Positions 60,838-64,000 of a stretch of 64,000 nucleotides of DNA are shown in pieces. A program made the translations under genes and the position numbers. This DNA is from Symbiodinium natans. Taxonomy: Eukaryota; Sar; Dinophyceae; Suessiales; Symbiodiniaceae. Location: positions 473,545 through 537,544 of the forward strand of contig CAJNDS010002090.1 of NCBI GenBank assembly GCA_905221605.1, written 5' to 3'. Positions within the stretch are counted from its first letter, which is position 1, and every line of letters begins with the position of its first letter. Below the pieces are notes generated by a model. That model had not been told where the DNA came from. It did not search any database and saw nothing but the letters and a program-made list of their open reading frames with translations.

Positions 60838-60945
60838 CCATGTTGAACTTCAAAATGTTGAACTTCAACACTTTCCCTGTGCATCTGACCCCTGTCTGCC
60901 TAGAGACGTAGCGTAAGCACCATCCCCCGATTACTCAGATTGGAA
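60838..60945. repeat. GTTGAACTTCAACA repeat, copy 1
   Basis: Doubled GTTGAACTTCAA words (each itself a palindrome-like inverted repeat) are followed by AGACGTAGCGTAAGCACCAT and a C run. The same order occurs at 61890-61980. Confidence 0.7.
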
Positions 60946-60949
60946 GTTA

Positions 60950-61425
60950 CTGTTTATGAAAAACCAAATGCCATCACGGTTTTGTAGGGTTTTACACAGA
61001 GCAGGAATAATACCTTGCAAGATCTTGCAAGCTCTGTCCCCTGAATTTTTGATACGTGCGCAGTTGCGTCTTAAAAAAAAGCTACGGTCCAATTCCATGT
61101 CTGCGCTCTACCTATTGTCCAATATCTGAATTCGCTGTGTTTTAGCCATTCTTCCGCCTCATAGTCTGGAGGAGATTCAGGAAAAGACAGCACCGTCTCT
61201 CTCTATTTCGTCTAGACATACTTACGAATGGGTATATCGACAGTATGCAATCCAGAATGACTTCTGCGATACTTAAGTTTGTCGGTGCATGTGGTATATG
61301 CAAGTCATGTGACGTGACCGACTAGTTCGTGCGGAAATTCCAGTGTTCCAATTACGAACTTCAGAATTTTGCTGCCAATCCTGCATCACAGGCTGGGCAA
61401 ATCATACAAAAGATAAACAAATAAA
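60950..61425. other. No recognisable gene
   Basis: The sequence is slightly AT-rich with no frame above 60 codons and no recognised element. Confidence 0.5.
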
Positions 61426-61427
61426 CA

Positions 61428-61533
61428 TATACAGATATATATATATATATCTATAGATGTATACATTTTGTATATGTATGTAAGTATATTATATATATAT
61501 ATGTATATGCTCATCCCCCCCCCCCCCCCCCCC
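61428..61533. repeat. TA/TATG microsatellite and poly-C tract
   Basis: ATATATATATATCTATAGATGTAT and TATTATATATATATATGTATATG-type sequence runs from 61428 to 61510. An uninterrupted C run follows at 61517-61533. Confidence 0.9.
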
Positions 61534-61889
61534 GATGATCCGCAAGGCGCGGTCGCATGGAGGAACAACGATGTGCACAGAGCTGGAAATCACCACGTCC
61601 CCGCTTCCCTGAATATCTATCCCAATTTTAGGCTCGCCTGTATCTTATTCTTTCCGGCCCTAGCACACTCATGTACATTCACCTTCCCCAGTTTTGTGAA
61701 CAAAGTACCACTTACTGTGGCTGTGTTCATCAGTATATTTGAGGCTTAATCATATTAACCACAAAGTCACCCCCCCGCTCTCCATGCAGACAATAACAAG
61801 TTCACGTAAGGTGTATTCTAGTATATTTTGCTTTGCAATGTCCTGAATCTTGAATCTGGGGCCTGTCTAAATGCGAAAGTGGACCTAAG

Positions 61890-61980
61890 TTCAACATTGG
61901 AACGTTGAACTTCAACATTGGAACCCGATTGATTCAATGTTCAAGATAAGACATAGCGTAAGGACCATCTCCCCCCCCCG
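61890..61980. repeat. GTTGAACTTCAACA repeat, copy 2
   Basis: GTTCAACATTGGAACGTTGAACTTCAACATTGG-type words are followed by AGACATAGCGTAAGGACCAT and a C run. It matches the order at 60838-60945, about 1.04 kb away, and so is a second copy of the same repeat. Confidence 0.7.
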
Positions 61981-64000
61981 TCCCTTCCCCCCATGATCTG
62001 GCCTTCCACAGACCGCCACCCGGGGGGCGTCACCACAGCATCACCTGCATTCGGCTCCTTACAGACAGGGGCTTCGGTTCTCTTTTGGGGTTTGGGTTCG
62101 GGGTGCAGGGGCGAAGCAGCACATGTTATCACCTTCGCAGGCTGCTGCGCCAATAAAACTGGGACAGCACACAAGCTTGGGATACAAGAAACGTGTTGGC
62201 TCTTGCACGGGAAACAACGGGAAGTTTACCCGCTGGGCCACAAACCAGCACGAAAAAAAGTAAAACAAGTTTTTTTCTGCAAGCGTTTGCAGACAGAATA
62301 CCCAGGTGCCGAGATGTGCGTTCCAGAAGCGTGTACCAGCTTGCGACACAAGAGATATGTTGGCGGTCGCACAGGACGCTGGATGGCACGGAAACCACGG
62401 AAAAAATGTTTTTAAAATGCCACAGGTGCAATTTGGGGAGGCGCTACATCAACATGTAAACGATGTGGCCGACTGTACGGGGCACTACCCAATGTGTAAA
62501 AGAGAAGGTATATGTGCTGCGAGGGTGCAACCTGGGCCTGGCCTCGAGAAAACAAATCTGAACGTCGGCCTGCGGTTACTATTCGGTGCGGAACCTTTTA
62601 AGGGACTAGCATTTGCTGTTGTGGCCGCCACCGTTCTGCAGATCAGACGCTGCTCTTAAACCGAAAACCAAGGTCGCTCGCCTGGCTCGCCTGATGCATC
62701 CTGATGCCAGACCGCCTCCGGATCCATTTTTGCTTCCGGGCTGCTTCAGTGGCCGGGCTCCACCCTCCTGATCCCTGATTTCGGCAATCGATCTGACGGA
62801 CATGCAGATGGAAGAACAGGTGAAGGTTTTGAACCACGGAAACCACAAAGGCAAAAGGTAGTACAAGGTCAAGCTTTAGCTGTAGTCCCCGCAACCCGCA
62901 GAAGGAGATCCAGAGGTGAAGGTTTCAGATCCTTGAACCGTCGCATATGTCCAGGCATAGTGCACCCCGGGAAAGGAACCCTGTCGGCCTCCAGGTTGAC
63001 CATGTTCGCTGGTTTGCTGCAAGAATTTACCGGAAGGTCTGAAGCACGCCTGAAACCACAGAAGGAAGTACAAGTGAAGGTTCTTCTTAGATGGAACCAG
63101 ACCGAAGGGAATGCAAGTCTAACATTGTCAAGCATCGCCGTCGCCCTCAGCCTCTGTGTCCTCCTCCTGGCCCTGGCTGCATGTACGTGGTTGAGGTATC
63201 AGTGGTATCGGCGTATGATTTCGGGATTGGTTTTACAGAGTCTATGGAGCATGGGCAATTTCATGATGATAACCACATAACTCTCTGCACTTTTTGGTCA
63301 TGTGGCCTTCGCAATCCGCAAATGAGCTGGTTAACTATGTGCCCCATGCCTCACATGGTCGCTCGGCCTTCGCCAAAATTCTGAGGCGACTGATTGCAAA
63401 GTCCACCCCGCCCCTTCCCAGACTTCTTTATATTTCGCTCGAAAACTGAGCACGAATGCAAGACTCTGCTTTTGCATGGTAACTTCAGCGAGACCCGTGC
63501 AAAATCCGCAGCTGATTCTGTTGATCTGCAGGATGTTGTGCAAAATGAAAACATCGACAAGAACCGGGTCATCGTGGGTCCAGTTCAATCAAGGCGCGAT
63601 GCGTCGAAGACCATTGTTGAAGGCTAAGGCCTGATCCTCAAGAGAGCATGCCCAAAGGGCAAAAGGGCCCCCACATGCACCAACCCAGGCGTTGGACCGT
63701 TAGACCGACCGCCTGTGAGGGATTCGGGCTTACGCATGTTTAGGGTTCCGGTGTGGAGTCAAGCTGGGTCAAGCGGAGTTACGGCTTCATCGCTCCATCA
63801 CTTCTACCTACCCAAAAGAAGCAGCTTGAAGTACCAAGCCCTGACTGTCTGGCAAGCACGCCTGTTGCACATCGAAGGTGACCGGCAACCTGTCATCGTC
63901 CAAAAGCGCTGCCTGCTTCAGACGAGTCGCGTTTGTTTCCACGCTGCAGATCCTTTACGCCGCTAGGAAAGAAATGTCGCCAAGTAACCAAAGCTTTCTG
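61981..64000. other. No confident gene; weak internal repeat at 62820-63100
   Basis: AGGTGAAGGTTT words recur at about 62818, 62913 and 63072 with similar context, suggesting an old tandem duplication. Reading frames on both strands are short and unrecognised. Confidence 0.4.

Overview
This is nuclear-type eukaryotic DNA of roughly balanced base composition and very low gene density. Only one intact gene can be argued strongly in 64 kb. The rest is intergenic DNA dense in simple sequence, CCCTAAA/TTTAGGG (plant-type telomere motif) interstitial repeats, G/C homopolymer tracts, degenerate tandem repeats and mobile-element remains. No rRNA, tRNA or CRISPR array could be recognised. The motif type, low gene density, huge CA/TG arrays and a Trp/Gln-rich retroelement-like reading frame fit a large algal genome. 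A dinoflagellate is my best guess, but no lineage-diagnostic gene proves it.

Layout. 1-5.6 kb: a cluster of small repeat families built on CCCTAA, with hairpins, a 43-bp tandem repeat and a TGTCACAAG repeat. 7.27-8.59 kb: a sharply bounded AT-rich island of tiny, tightly packed Cys-rich reading frames, carrying repeated promoter-like and 3' end-like blocks. It looks like a decayed insertion from a compact, probably viral, genome. 8.6-28.3 kb: mostly featureless, with an A-rich tract, poly-C/poly-purine tracts, and a long hairpin at 18.3 kb. 28.4-30.5 kb: a long minus-strand reading frame cut by a 100-N assembly gap. 30.6-31.9 kb: a CA satellite made of homogeneous 10-bp blocks. 39.58-41.42 kb: a complete-looking DNA transposon with 20-bp terminal inverted repeats, TA at each end, a minus-strand gene with a possible 30-nt intron, and inverted telomere-like arrays inside it. 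52.4-54.4 kb: a degenerate ~350-bp repeat with conserved peptide frames. 56.49-57.18 kb: an intact intronless gene (minus strand) for a 229-aa coiled-coil protein that looks stathmin-like. 59.3-60.3 kb: a TG satellite with an internal 755-bp-offset duplication. 60.8-62 kb: two copies of another short repeat, then AT microsatellite.

There is no operon or gene neighbourhood to interpret. The genes are isolated in repeat-rich DNA. The most novel-looking items are the AT-rich island and the TIR element. Function for both is inferred from sequence layout only; no database search could be run.
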